Source: Firmicutes bacterium ADurb.Bin467
GTDB taxonomy: Bacteria; Bacillota; Clostridia; Christensenellales; Aristaeellaceae
Direction: 5' to 3'
Assembly (NCBI GenBank): GCA_002068815.1
Contig: MWAC01000051.1
Location: forward strand, 1 to 12,095
Length of the DNA stretch: 12,095 bases
The stretch's first letter is position 1; each line of letters opens with the position of its first letter. This document shows positions 1-8,800 of this stretch, one piece after another. Below the pieces are notes generated by a model. That model was given only the letters and a program-made list of their open reading frames with translations, was not told where the DNA came from and made no database searches. Position numbers and translations under genes: made by a program.

Positions 1-285
1 GGTCTTCGGAACGGTCTCCGCCCACTTCTCGAATTTCTCCCCGTCCGAGGCGTCGCCCGTGCAGTAGCGCTCGGGGACCCCGTTGGTCCGCATGGCCCGC
101 CACTTGTAGTGGTCGCCGTAGAGCCAGACCTGCGTGATGTTCTCGTAGCACGCATCCTCCCAGATTTCGCGCGGCTGGATGTGGCAGTGGTAGTCGATGA
201 TCGGGCATTTGGCCGCGACATCGTGGTAGAGCGCCCTCGCGGTCTCCGTCGGGAGCAAAAAATCCCGGTTCATGAACGCCTGCAT
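1..285 (-). CDS. uxaC: Glucuronate (uronate) isomerase, N-terminal part
   Basis: The first 95 codons of a gene that runs off the left edge. UxaC isomerises D-glucuronate to D-fructuronate (and galacturonate to tagaturonate) in the cytoplasm, opening hexuronate breakdown. The visible part matches the family closely. There is an [18 protein letters not shown] start, a metal-binding HxH in DYHCHIQP (His33 and His35), and the hallmark stretches [13 protein letters not shown] (residues 58-70) and CTGDASD (75-81). The ATG at 285 was chosen because AAAGGAG (300-294) lies 8 bases upstream; the ATG at 273 has no such site. A strong promoter sits just upstream. It is divergent from the cupin gene and has no evident link to the amino-acid genes. 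The identity is secure; the C-terminal part cannot be judged. Confidence 0.93.
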   Translation of the reverse strand, partial: MQAFMNRDFLLPTETARALYHDVAAKCPIIDYHCHIQPREIWEDACYENITQVWLYGDHYKWRAMRTNGVPERYCTGDASDGEKFEKWAETVPKT

Positions 286-311
286 GCGGCACACTCCTTT
301 CCGATGAGGTC

Positions 312-340
312 ATTATACAGGAAGCATTTGGGATTTGCAA
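312..340 (-). promoter_or_regulatory. Sigma-A promoter of uxaC
   Basis: On the minus strand TTGCAA (340-335) is followed by exactly 17 bases and then a perfect TATAAT (317-312). Transcription would start near 305, giving a leader of about 20 bases that already holds the uxaC ribosome binding site. No operator is clearly visible. Confidence 0.8.
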
Positions 341-388
341 CCGCGCGCGCATCGAACAAAATGCCGGTTTCGTTGTTATTCCAACGGT

Positions 389-413
389 TTGGACACGGAA
401 ATTATGGTAGAAT
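389..413 (+). promoter_or_regulatory. Possible extended -10 promoter of the cupin gene
   Basis: TGGTAGAAT (405-413) reads as an extended -10 element (TGn plus TAGAAT) about 32 bases before the cupin start. The nearest -35-like box, TTGGAC (389-394), is only 13 bases away, too close for a normal pair. Either the extended -10 works alone or the true promoter is elsewhere in the divergent gap. Confidence 0.4.
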
Positions 414-445
414 GGTCGCATCAGAGCTGAGGGAGGGATTGGAAA

Positions 446-760
446 ATGGTGGAACAGGTTTTCAAATTGGCGCAGGGGGACGGGAAGGCGATCGCGAGGG
501 TGCTCTTCGACGAGAACGTTCACTACCTGCACATGGTGTTTCCGCAGAACGAGGGACTTCCGGAGCACTTTTCGAACTCGAACGTCTACATGACCGTCGT
601 CCGCGGCCGGCTCTCGATCGGGCTGGGCGAGCAGGAAATCCACGCGTACCCGGCCGGCACGATGCTGAAGATTCCGTTCAACACGAAGATGAACGTCCGG
701 AACCTCGACCCGGACACGCTCGAGCTGATCGTCGTCAAGGCCCCGGCGCCGAAGGGGTAG
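446..760 (+). CDS. Small single-domain cupin protein
   Basis: A 104-residue protein that fits one cupin beta-barrel. It has a motif-1-like stretch around LPEHFSNSNVYMTVVRG (residues 38-54) and a motif-2-like stretch YPAGTMLKIPFN (68-79). Most of the canonical metal ligands are missing. Only one histidine remains in motif 1, where HxH and Glu are usual, and the motif-2 histidine is a Lys or Pro. A metal-dependent oxygenase role is therefore doubtful, and small-molecule binding or sensing is possible. The ATG at 446 follows GGGAGGG (431-437) by 8 bases. The stop lies 4 bases before the next gene, so the two are probably co-transcribed and translationally coupled. The fold is fairly sure; the function is unknown. 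Confidence 0.75.
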   Translation: MVEQVFKLAQGDGKAIARVLFDENVHYLHMVFPQNEGLPEHFSNSNVYMTVVRGRLSIGLGEQEIHAYPAGTMLKIPFNTKMNVRNLDPDTLELIVVKAPAPKG

Positions 761-764
761 CCCC

Positions 765-1283
765 GTGAACAACCAAGGCGTGCTGGAGGGCCGCACGAAG
801 GCGGAATTGATCGACCTCATCGGCATTTACGCGAAGAACTGGCTCGCGCTCGACGGACTGTGGTTTCAGTCGGTCGAGCGCAAGCTCGGCATGGACGAGG
901 CGATGTTCCACGACGAGGAGGCCTGGCGCAGCTTCGCGGCGATCGAGGCGAGGCGGCTGAAGGCGTTTCTGAACCTGCCGGAGCGCGCCGGACTCGAGGG
1001 GCTGGCCCGGGCGCTCGAGCTTCGGTTCTACAGCAACCTGAACGCGTACGAGATCGTTCGGGAGGCCGACAGGCTCGTCTTTCGCAACGTCGAGTGCCGG
1101 GTGCAATCGGCCCGGGCGCGCAAGAACATGCCCTTCCACCCCTGCAAATCCGTCGGCGTCATCGACTACACCGAGTTCTCAAAGGCGATCGACGACAGAA
1201 TCCGCTGCCGGTGCATTAGCTGCTATCCGGACGTGACCGACGAATCCGTGAGCTGCTCGTGGGAGTTTTCTCTGAATGAATAA
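765..1283 (+). CDS. DUF6125 family protein, cysteine-rich C-terminus
   Basis: A 172-residue soluble protein with no signal peptide or membrane segment. The N-terminal half carries the pattern I remember for DUF6125 proteins of anaerobes: ELIDLIGIYAKNWLALDGLWF (near residues 14-34), then EAWRSFAAIEARRLKAFL. The C-terminal half holds NVECRVQSARARK, FHPCKSVGVIDY and RCRCISCYP, then a final CSWEFSL. These cysteines (VEC, HPC, RCRC, ISC, VSC) could bind a metal or an Fe-S cluster, but that is inference. The start is GTG, with AAGGGG (752-757) inside the end of the cupin gene; the gap is 4 bases. The family's function is not known to me. The family name rests on recalled sequence pattern, not a search. 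Confidence 0.75.
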   Translation: MNNQGVLEGRTKAELIDLIGIYAKNWLALDGLWFQSVERKLGMDEAMFHDEEAWRSFAAIEARRLKAFLNLPERAGLEGLARALELRFYSNLNAYEIVREADRLVFRNVECRVQSARARKNMPFHPCKSVGVIDYTEFSKAIDDRIRCRCISCYPDVTDESVSCSWEFSLNE

Positions 1284-1318
1284 AGGGCGGGCCGCAAGCC
1301 CACCCTTTTTCGTTCAGA
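1271..1318. terminator. Long bidirectional intrinsic terminator
   Basis: The core hairpin has GGGCGGGC (1285-1292), loop CGCAA and GCCCACCC (1298-1305), with one mismatch, followed by TTTTT on the plus strand. On the minus strand it is followed by TTTATT. The symmetry extends outward: TCTGAATGAA on the left mirrors TTCGTTCAGA on the right, so each arm is about 21 bases. Both stop codons (DUF6125 TAA 1281-1283; ilvB TGA 1316-1314) lie within the inverted repeat. It should stop both convergent transcripts. Confidence 0.85.
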
Positions 1319-2951
1319 CTTCCTCGGAGTAGATCATGTCGTCCTCCTTGCCCCCCGGCGGTATGATCGGGAACACGCGCTGGCCGGAGGGGATCGCGCA
1401 GTCGACGACGCAGGGGCCGTCGCACCGTAGCGCCTTTTCGAGCACGGGGCGTATCTCGCCGCTCTTTTCGATTCGGAACCCCGTCGCGCCGAACGCCTCC
1501 GCGAGCTTCACAAAGTCGGTCCTGCGGTCGATCTCGGTGAACGAGTAGCGCCCCTTGTAGAACAGCTTCTGCCACTGGTGGACCATGCCGAGCACGCGGT
1601 TGTTCATGACGACGACGACGATCTTGAGGTTGTTCGAGACGGCGACCGCGAGCTCGGCCATGTTCATGTGGAAGCTGCCGTCGCCGGTGAACAGCACGAC
1701 CGGCCGGCCCGGGCTTCCGACGGCCGCGCCGTTCGCCGCGCCCATGCCGTAGCCCATCGTGCCGAGACCGCAGGAGCTCAGAAAGCTCCGCGGGCGCGAG
1801 AACGGGTAATACTGCGCGACGAGCATCTGGTGCTGGCCGACGTCCGTCGCGATGATCGCGTCCCGCCCGACGAGCGCGTGGAGCTCGGTGATGACCTCGC
1901 GCGGGTTCAGCTCGTCGCCGTCGCTCCGGGCGGACGGCAGCGCGTTCAGCGCCTTGTGCTGAAGCAACCTGTGCATCCAGTCCCGGTGCCGAAGCTCCGG
2001 GAGCATTTCGTCCAGCGCCTTCAATGCCGCGCCCACGTCCCCGTTAAGCGGTATGTCGGCGCGGACGTTTTTGCCGATCTCCTTCGGGTCGATGTCGAGG
2101 TGGATGACCGTCGCGTTCTTCGCGAAGTGCGCGCGGTTGCTCGCGACCCGGTCGGAAAAGCGCGCGCCGACCGCGAGCAGCAGATCGCAGTTCGCGACGG
2201 CCATGTTCGCGGTCGCGGTGCCGTGCATGCCGACGAGCCCGAGGTTGAGGTCGGCGTCCGCCGGCAGGCTCGTGAGCCCCATCAGGCTCGTGCAGACCGG
2301 CGCGTGGGAGAACGTCGCGCCGCCGCCCGCGTAGATCAGCGGCCTTTCGCAGCGCCGGATCGCCTCCGCCGCCTTTTCAAGCGCATCCGCGTCCGGCGCG
2401 CGGTCGGGCAGGCGCACCGCCTTCGGCTGGGGGACGAAGGGCACCTTCTGCGCGGTGACGTCCTTCGGAAAGTCGATCAGCACCGGTCCCTTGCGCCCGG
2501 ACACGGCGATTTCAAACGCCTCGCGGACGATCGAAGCGATGTCGGCGGCGTCCCGGACGAAGTAGTTCTTCTTGACGACCGACCGGCTGATGTCTACGAT
2601 GTTGACCTCCTGAAAGCTGTCCCGCCCGATCAGGTCGCGCGCGACGTTTCCGGTGAGGGCTACAAGCGGCACCGAGTCGTGGTACGCGGTCGCGATGCCG
2701 GTGATGAGGTTCGTCGCGCCCGGCCCGGAGGTCGCGAGCACGACGCCGGTCCTGCCGGTCGAGCGCGCGTAGCCGTCGGCCGCGTGGCAGGCGCCCTGCT
2801 CGTGCGAGGCGAGTATGTGGCGGATGTCGCCGGCGCGCTCGTACAGCGCGTCGTAGATGTTGAGCACCGCGCCGCCCGGATAGCCGAACAGCACGTTTAC
2901 GCCCTGGTCGATCAGCGACTGTATCAATATCTGTGCGCCCGTATGGTCCAT
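1314..2951 (-). CDS. ilvB: Acetohydroxyacid synthase large subunit, copy 1 (ilvA-linked)
   Basis: A 545-residue ThDP enzyme of normal length for a biosynthetic AHAS catalytic subunit. It condenses pyruvate with pyruvate or 2-oxobutyrate. The catalytic Glu51 is in SHEQGACHAADGYA and the ThDP/Mg motif GDGSF begins at 423 and closes with NN at 450-451. An FAD-site-like ARFSDRV is present, as is the C-terminal arm VFPIIPPGG. Trp460 in MVHQWQKLF is the position that in E. coli AHAS II favours 2-oxobutyrate, which fits a role in isoleucine synthesis. The ATG at 2951 follows GGGAGGG with good spacing. It lies 15 bases after ilvA and should share its attenuated transcript. It has no small subunit of its own; ilvN is in the other operon. 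Confidence 0.96.
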   Translation of the reverse strand: MDHTGAQILIQSLIDQGVNVLFGYPGGAVLNIYDALYERAGDIRHILASHEQGACHAADGYARSTGRTGVVLATSGPGATNLITGIATAYHDSVPLVALTGNVARDLIGRDSFQEVNIVDISRSVVKKNYFVRDAADIASIVREAFEIAVSGRKGPVLIDFPKDVTAQKVPFVPQPKAVRLPDRAPDADALEKAAEAIRRCERPLIYAGGGATFSHAPVCTSLMGLTSLPADADLNLGLVGMHGTATANMAVANCDLLLAVGARFSDRVASNRAHFAKNATVIHLDIDPKEIGKNVRADIPLNGDVGAALKALDEMLPELRHRDWMHRLLQHKALNALPSARSDGDELNPREVITELHALVGRDAIIATDVGQHQMLVAQYYPFSRPRSFLSSCGLGTMGYGMGAANGAAVGSPGRPVVLFTGDGSFHMNMAELAVAVSNNLKIVVVVMNNRVLGMVHQWQKLFYKGRYSFTEIDRRTDFVKLAEAFGATGFRIEKSGEIRPVLEKALRCDGPCVVDCAIPSGQRVFPIIPPGGKEDDMIYSEEV

Positions 2952-2966
2952 AGCGATTCCCTCCCG

Positions 2967-4175
2967 TCAGGATTCCATGACGATCCTGTATCCCGCGGCC
3001 TCGAGCTGGCGGATCAATTCCTGCCCGTGCTCGCGGCTCGTGACCTCGCAGGCGACGTGCAGTATCGCGTCGCCGATCGCGAGGTTCGTGCTGAGCCGGT
3101 CGTGCTGCACCATGATGATGTTCGCGCCGCACTTGACCATGACCTCCGAAAAGCGGTAGAGGCTCCCGGGGATGTCCGGCATCACCGTCTGGAACTTCAT
3201 CTGTCGGCCGCGCGTGACGAGGCCCTTTTCGACGACCTTGTGGATGAATCCGACGTCGATGTTGCCGCCGGAGAGCACGCAGACCGCGCGCTTTCCGGAG
3301 AGCTCGACATCGTGCCCGAGCGCCGCCGCGAGCGCCGCGGCCCCCGCCGGCTCGACGACCATCTTCGTGCGCTCGAGGAGAAGCAATATCGTCGAGGCGA
3401 TCTCGTCGTCGGTGACGGTCACCATCTCGTCGACGTGCTCGCGGATCAGTTGCGAGGTGAGCACGCCCGGCTTCTTGACCGCGATGCCGTCGGCGATCGT
3501 CGAGACCGCGTCCGTGCACACGTCCTTCTTCGTGCAGAAGCTCTTGACCATCGCGTCCGCGCCCGAGGCCTGCACGCCGATCACGCGCACGCGCGGGTTG
3601 ATCTGCTTGACGCACGCCGCCATGCCCGCGAGCAGCCCGCCGCCGCCGACCGGCACGAGGATCGCGTCGACGGTCGGAAGCGCCTGCAGTATCTCCAGCG
3701 ATATCGTGCCCTGCCCGGCGATCACGTCCGGGTCGTCGAACGGGTGGATGAAGCAGCCGTCTTGCTCCTCGCAGAGCTTCTTCGCGTGCTGGTAGGCCTC
3801 GTCGTAGCAGTCGCCGGCGAGCACGACAACCGCGCCGTAGCCCTCGGTCGCCGAGATCTTCGCAATCGGCGTCGTGCGCGGCATGACGATCGTCGATTTC
3901 GCGCCCATCGCGCGCGCGGCGTAGGCGACGCCCTGCGCGTGGTTTCCGGCGCTCGAGGCGAACAGCATCGGGATGTTTTCCGACTCCCGCGCGACGGCCG
4001 CGATCTTGTTGTACGCGCCGCGCACCTTGAACGAGCCGGTCTTCTGCAGGTTCTCGCACTTCAGAAACAGCTCCGCGCCCGACATCTCCGAGAACGTGCG
4101 CGACGAGTTGACCGGGGTCTTGTGGATCACGCCCTTGAGGTTGGCAGCCGCCAGCTCGAACTCCCTGAGCTTCAT
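2967..4175 (-). CDS. ilvA: Threonine dehydratase (threonine ammonia-lyase) with one ACT domain
   Basis: A 402-residue PLP enzyme that deaminates threonine to 2-oxobutyrate, the first step specific to isoleucine. The PLP lysine is Lys50 in SFKVRGA. Other landmarks are SSAGNHAQG (74-82), the phosphate-binding GGGG (177-180) and SGGN (302-305). Residues from about 325 form a single ACT-type regulatory domain (VMPDIPGSLYRFSEVMV), which marks the roughly 400-residue medium form. Upstream in-frame codons exist, but the ATG at 4175 is chosen because GGAGAGG sits just before it and homology begins at KLREFELAA. The medium form can be catabolic or biosynthetic; the Ile-rich leader and the following ilvB favour biosynthesis. 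Confidence 0.95.
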   Translation of the reverse strand: MKLREFELAAANLKGVIHKTPVNSSRTFSEMSGAELFLKCENLQKTGSFKVRGAYNKIAAVARESENIPMLFASSAGNHAQGVAYAARAMGAKSTIVMPRTTPIAKISATEGYGAVVVLAGDCYDEAYQHAKKLCEEQDGCFIHPFDDPDVIAGQGTISLEILQALPTVDAILVPVGGGGLLAGMAACVKQINPRVRVIGVQASGADAMVKSFCTKKDVCTDAVSTIADGIAVKKPGVLTSQLIREHVDEMVTVTDDEIASTILLLLERTKMVVEPAGAAALAAALGHDVELSGKRAVCVLSGGNIDVGFIHKVVEKGLVTRGRQMKFQTVMPDIPGSLYRFSEVMVKCGANIIMVQHDRLSTNLAIGDAILHVACEVTSREHGQELIRQLEAAGYRIVMES

Positions 4176-4200
4176 AATACCCTCTCCAATCCTGAAACCT

Positions 4201-4246
4201 AAAACAAAACGCCCCTTGCCTGCACGGGAAGCGGGCAAAGGGCGTT
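4201..4246 (-). terminator. Attenuator terminator in the ilvA leader
   Basis: On the minus strand AACGCCCTTTGCC (4246-4234) pairs with GGCAAGGGGCGTT (4220-4208) over 13 bp with a single G-U. The loop is 13 bases and the hairpin runs into TTTTGTTTT. It lies between the leader peptide stop and the ilvA start, so it can act as a regulated terminator. It is also the only terminator visible downstream of ilvD. Confidence 0.88.
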
Positions 4247-4262
4247 CGCTTTTCGAAGGGCC

Positions 4263-4331
4263 TTAGGGCCGTTCTCTGAAAGCTGCGCGTCTTTGCCTGA
4301 TTCGAATGATAATGGACGAAAGAATCGACAT
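4263..4331 (-). CDS. Ile-rich leader peptide of the ilvA-ilvB attenuator
   Basis: A 22-codon open frame that begins MSILSSIIIRIR and ends in TAA. It has five isoleucine codons (residues 3, 7, 8, 9 and 11), one leucine and no valine. A strong Shine-Dalgarno site, AAGGAGG (4347-4341), stands 9 bases before the ATG. The frame starts about 27 bases after the predicted transcription start and ends 16 bases before the terminator hairpin. This is the classic layout of ribosome-mediated attenuation: scarce charged tRNA-Ile would stall the ribosome on the Ile run and prevent terminator formation. GGCAAAG (4297-4291), just after the Ile run, is complementary to CTTTGCC (4240-4234) in the terminator's 5' arm and could serve in an antiterminator. 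That pairing is inference. No T-box signature is seen. Confidence 0.8.
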   Translation of the reverse strand: MSILSSIIIRIRQRRAAFRERP

Positions 4332-4364
4332 CGCCGCGCGCCTCCTTCTTTGTGAGTTTCAGCC

Positions 4365-4393
4365 AGTATACCGGAATCCGGCCGCGCTGTCAA
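4365..4393 (-). promoter_or_regulatory. Sigma-A promoter of the ilvA-ilvB unit
   Basis: A perfect -35 TTGACA (4393-4388), a 17-base spacer and -10 TATACT (4370-4365) lie on the minus strand. Transcription should start near 4358. The -35 box is only 16 bases past the ilvD stop codon, so ilvD messages that read through enter the same leader and attenuator. Confidence 0.88.
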
Positions 4394-4409
4394 GCGAATT
4401 TTGGATAAA

Positions 4410-6074
4410 TTACTTGAGCACCGCGCCCCGGTTCGCCGAGGTGACGAGCGCGGCGTAGCGCCGGAGCCAGCCGCCGACGTCCGGCTGCTTCGGGACGTGC
4501 CCCGCGCGGCGCGCGGCGAATTCCTCGTCCGAAAGAAGCGCGTTCAGCCCCCCCGCCGGGATGTCGATCTCGAGCGCGTCCCCGTCCCGGAGCAGGCCGA
4601 TCTCGCCGCCGGCCGCGGCCTCGGGGCAGACGTGGCCGATCGACGCGCCGCGCGACGCGCCGGAGAACCGGCCGTCGGTGATCAGCGCGACCTCCTTGTC
4701 GAGCCCCATGCCCGCGAGCGCGGACGTCGGGTTCAGCATCTCGCGCATGCCGGGCCCGCCCTTCGGGCCCTCGTAGCGGATGACGACGATGTCGCCGGGG
4801 CGGATGCTTCCCGCGTAGATCGCGGCAATCGCCGCCTCCTCGCCGTCGAACACGCGCGCCGGCCCCGCGTGCCTGAGCATCTGGGGATCGACCGCGGACC
4901 GCTTGACGACCGCGCCCTCTCTGGCGATGTTCCCCCAGAGCACCGCGATGCCGCCGCTTTCGCTGTACGGGCTCTCGATCGGGCGGACGACCTCCGGGTC
5001 GAGGTTTTCGACGCCCGCGAGGTTCTCCGCGACGGTTTGCCCGGTGACGGTCAGGAGGCCGGTGTTCAGAAGCCCCTTCTTCGAAAGCTCCGCCATGACC
5101 GCGGGCACGCCGCCGGCGCGGTCGAGGTCCTCGACGTGGTGCCTCTGCCCGACCGGGGCCAAATGGCACAGGTTCGGCGTGCGCGCGCTGACCTCGCTGA
5201 TCTTTTCGAGGCTCATCGGCACGTGCGCCTCGTTCGCGATCGCGAGCAGGTGCAGCACGCTGTTCGTGCTGCAGCCCAGCGCCATGTCGACCGCGAGCGC
5301 ATTGGAAAACGCGTCCGGGGTCAAAATGTCGCGCGGGCGGATGTCCTTCTCGACGAGCTCCATCACGCGCATGCCCGCGCGCTTCGCGAGGTGCGTTCGC
5401 TGCGCGTACACCGCCGGGATCGTCCCGTTGCCCGGCAGCGCCATACCGATCGCCTCGGACAGGCAGTTCATGCTGTTCGCCGTGTACATGCCCGCGCACG
5501 AGCCGCAGCCGGGGCAGCACTCGCGCTCGTACTCGGCGAGCTCCTCCTCATCGATGATGCCCGCCTTCAAGCTCCCGACCGCCTCGAACATCTGCGAGAG
5601 GCTGATCGGCTGCTGCCCGTGCCGTCCGGCGAGCATCGGTCCGCCGCTCACGACGATCGAGGGGATGTTCACGCGCGCGGCGGCCATCAGCATGCCGGGC
5701 ACGATCTTGTCGCAGTTCGGGATCAGCACGAGAGCGTCGAACGCGTGCGAAACCGCGAGCGTTTCGACCGAATCTGCGATCAGCTCGCGCGACGGCAGCG
5801 AATAGCGCATCCCCGCGTGGCCCATCGCGATGCCGTCGCACACGCCGATCGCGGGCACCATGATCGGCGTGCCGCCCGCGATGCGCACGCCGGCCTTGAC
5901 CGCCTCGGCGAGCTTGTCTAAGTGTATGTGGCCGGGGATGATCTCGGTGAACGAGCTCACGACGCCGATCAGCGGGCGGTTCAGCTCCTCCGGCGTCAGC
6001 CCGCAGGCGTAGAGCAGGCTCCGGTTCGGCGCGCGCTCGACGCCCTTTGTGACGGTATGGCTGTTGAGCATCAT
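4410..6074 (-). CDS. ilvD: Dihydroxy-acid dehydratase
   Basis: A 554-residue Fe-S enzyme that dehydrates 2,3-dihydroxy-isovalerate and -methylvalerate to the 2-oxo acids of valine and isoleucine. Visible Fe-S ligands are Cys121 in PNCDK and Cys193 in [12 protein letters not shown]. At the third position, where [2Fe-2S] dehydratases have PCN, it has Gly48 in PGHIHLDKL, as in the E. coli [4Fe-4S] type, which suggests an oxygen-sensitive enzyme. [10 protein letters not shown] near the C-terminus is also typical. The frame stays open further upstream, but the ATG at 6074 overlaps the previous gene's TGA (ATGA) and has AAAGGAGGG 8 bases upstream. Homology starts there. The length is normal and the gene is last in the long operon. 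Confidence 0.96.
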   Translation of the reverse strand: MMLNSHTVTKGVERAPNRSLLYACGLTPEELNRPLIGVVSSFTEIIPGHIHLDKLAEAVKAGVRIAGGTPIMVPAIGVCDGIAMGHAGMRYSLPSRELIADSVETLAVSHAFDALVLIPNCDKIVPGMLMAAARVNIPSIVVSGGPMLAGRHGQQPISLSQMFEAVGSLKAGIIDEEELAEYERECCPGCGSCAGMYTANSMNCLSEAIGMALPGNGTIPAVYAQRTHLAKRAGMRVMELVEKDIRPRDILTPDAFSNALAVDMALGCSTNSVLHLLAIANEAHVPMSLEKISEVSARTPNLCHLAPVGQRHHVEDLDRAGGVPAVMAELSKKGLLNTGLLTVTGQTVAENLAGVENLDPEVVRPIESPYSESGGIAVLWGNIAREGAVVKRSAVDPQMLRHAGPARVFDGEEAAIAAIYAGSIRPGDIVVIRYEGPKGGPGMREMLNPTSALAGMGLDKEVALITDGRFSGASRGASIGHVCPEAAAGGEIGLLRDGDALEIDIPAGGLNALLSDEEFAARRAGHVPKQPDVGGWLRRYAALVTSANRGAVLK

Positions 6075-7251
6075 GACGGTTCCCTCCTTTGCTCGGTGAA
6101 CAGGTTTTCCGCGAACTGCCGCGCGGTGCGGGGGCTCCTTCCGCCGCGGCGCAGCGCGAACGCCTCGGCCGCGCGCGCGACCTCCTCGTCGAACGGGAGC
6201 AGCATCTCCATGCAGTACCGGCGCGCGATGTCCAGATACAGCGCCCGGTCCGGCCTGAGGAACGTGACGGTCAGCCCGAATCGCTCGCTCAAAGACGATA
6301 TCTCCTCGAGCGTGTCGCGGAGGTGGACGTCGCCGCCGTCCCGGTCCTGAAAGTTCTCGCGCACGAGGTGGCGGCGGTTGCTCGTCGCGTAGATCGCGAT
6401 GTTCGCGGTGCGCGCGGTGACGCTCCCCTCGAGGATCGCCTTCAGCGCCGAGAAGCGGTCGCCTCCGGAGGCGAACGACAGGTCGTCGATGAATAGGATG
6501 AATTTCAGCGGGTTGCCGCAGAGCTTGTCGATCAGCCACGGTATCTCCTCGAGCTGGTCGCGGCGCAGCTCGATCAGCCGCAGCCCCCGGTCGCGAAAGC
6601 GGTTCGCGAGCGCCTTGACCGTCGTCGATTTCCCGGTGCCGCTGTCGCCGTAGAGCAGCACGTTCGAGGCCGGGAGCCCGTTCACGAGCGCGAGCGTGTT
6701 TTTTTCGACCTCGCCGCGCTCGCGCTCGTACCCGGTCAGCCGGCCGAAGTCGACCGGGTCGGGATGGAGCACCGGCTTGAGCTCTCCGTCCCGGAGCAGA
6801 AACACGTGCGAATCCGCGAAGATGCCGTAGCCCGTCTCGCGTATGCGCGCCATGTGCCCTCGGTAGCCCCCGGAGAAGTCGATGTCCTCGACCTCCCAGC
6901 GCGCGACCGGGAACGGGGTGCCCTCGGGGAGCACGTCCTCCGGCTTCAGCCCTCCGAGCAGCCGGAGCGTCTCAAGCTCGGCCTCGAGCGCGTCCTTGAG
7001 CATGGGGGAGATATGTTCCCCCGCGGCGAGGCGGCGGACGTACGCGTTCTCGTCCCGCAGCGCGCGCGAGAACAGGTAGTCCGTCAGGCTCTCCCGGCCT
7101 CGAACAACAGCCCCGCGACACGCGCGCAGCCGGACACGCTCCGGCCCTCCGAGAGCACCGCCTCGAGCGCCCGGACGACCGGGTCGCCCTTGAGTCCTTC
7201 GAACACCGCCAGCGCCGAGAGCCGCAGGCGCAGCGTTTCAAGGTTTTGCAA
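6071..7251 (-). pseudogene. DUF815-family AAA+ ATPase, split by a one-base frameshift
   Basis: Two overlapping frames together encode one DUF815 (PF05673-type) P-loop ATPase of about 393 residues. The first frame starts at TTG 7251, with GGGAGG (7265-7260) 8 bases upstream, and gives 53 residues ending FEAG before running to TGA at 7084. The second frame continues ESLTDYLFSRALRDENAYV and is open to 6071. Adding one G to GGG (7095-7093) joins them. The ATPase core is intact: Walker [10 protein letters not shown] (about 202-210 of the joined protein), Walker B FILFIDD (251-257) and sensor-1-like YATSNRRHL (288 on). The 3' part also has an ATG at 7003, but it lacks a good ribosome binding site. 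It sits 24 bases after ilvC and overlaps ilvD by ATGA. Its role here is unknown; the frameshift may be an assembly error. Confidence 0.8.
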
Positions 7252-7275
7252 ATGTATTTCCTCCCGGGGCAATCG

Positions 7276-8796
<1,521 letters not shown>

Positions 8797-8800
<4 letters not shown>

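Noticed and set aside
109..768. A 219-codon plus-strand frame over uxaC and the cupin gene
   Set aside because: It crosses the divergent promoter region, overlaps two supported genes in other frames, and has no domain-like pattern.
1578..4202. An 874-codon plus-strand open frame opposite ilvB and ilvA
   Set aside because: It is antisense to two clearly conserved genes, is rich in Arg/Asp/Val/His in the way GC-rich shadow frames are, and has no recognisable domain.
4176..4358. T-box riboswitch upstream of ilvA
   Set aside because: I looked for the conserved T-box sequence and a specifier stem and found neither; the leader is also too short for a typical T-box.
4199..4393. A 64-codon minus-strand frame across the ilvA leader
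   Set aside because: Its start lies in the -35 box, upstream of the predicted transcription start, and its frame differs from the Ile-rich leader with its strong RBS.
4401..5921. A 506-codon plus-strand open frame opposite ilvD
   Set aside because: It is a shadow of ilvD in a GC-rich genome, with low-complexity Arg/Asp/Ala composition and no motif.
6075..6539. N-terminal extension of ilvD by 155 codons
   Set aside because: The extension overlaps the ATPase gene in another frame, has no IlvD homology, and the ATG at 6074 has a good ribosome binding site and normal family length.
7084..7100. Programmed -1 frameshift in the DUF815 gene
   Set aside because: The site reads GCC GGG AGA, with no heptameric slippery sequence and no obvious stimulatory structure. 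A missing G is simpler.
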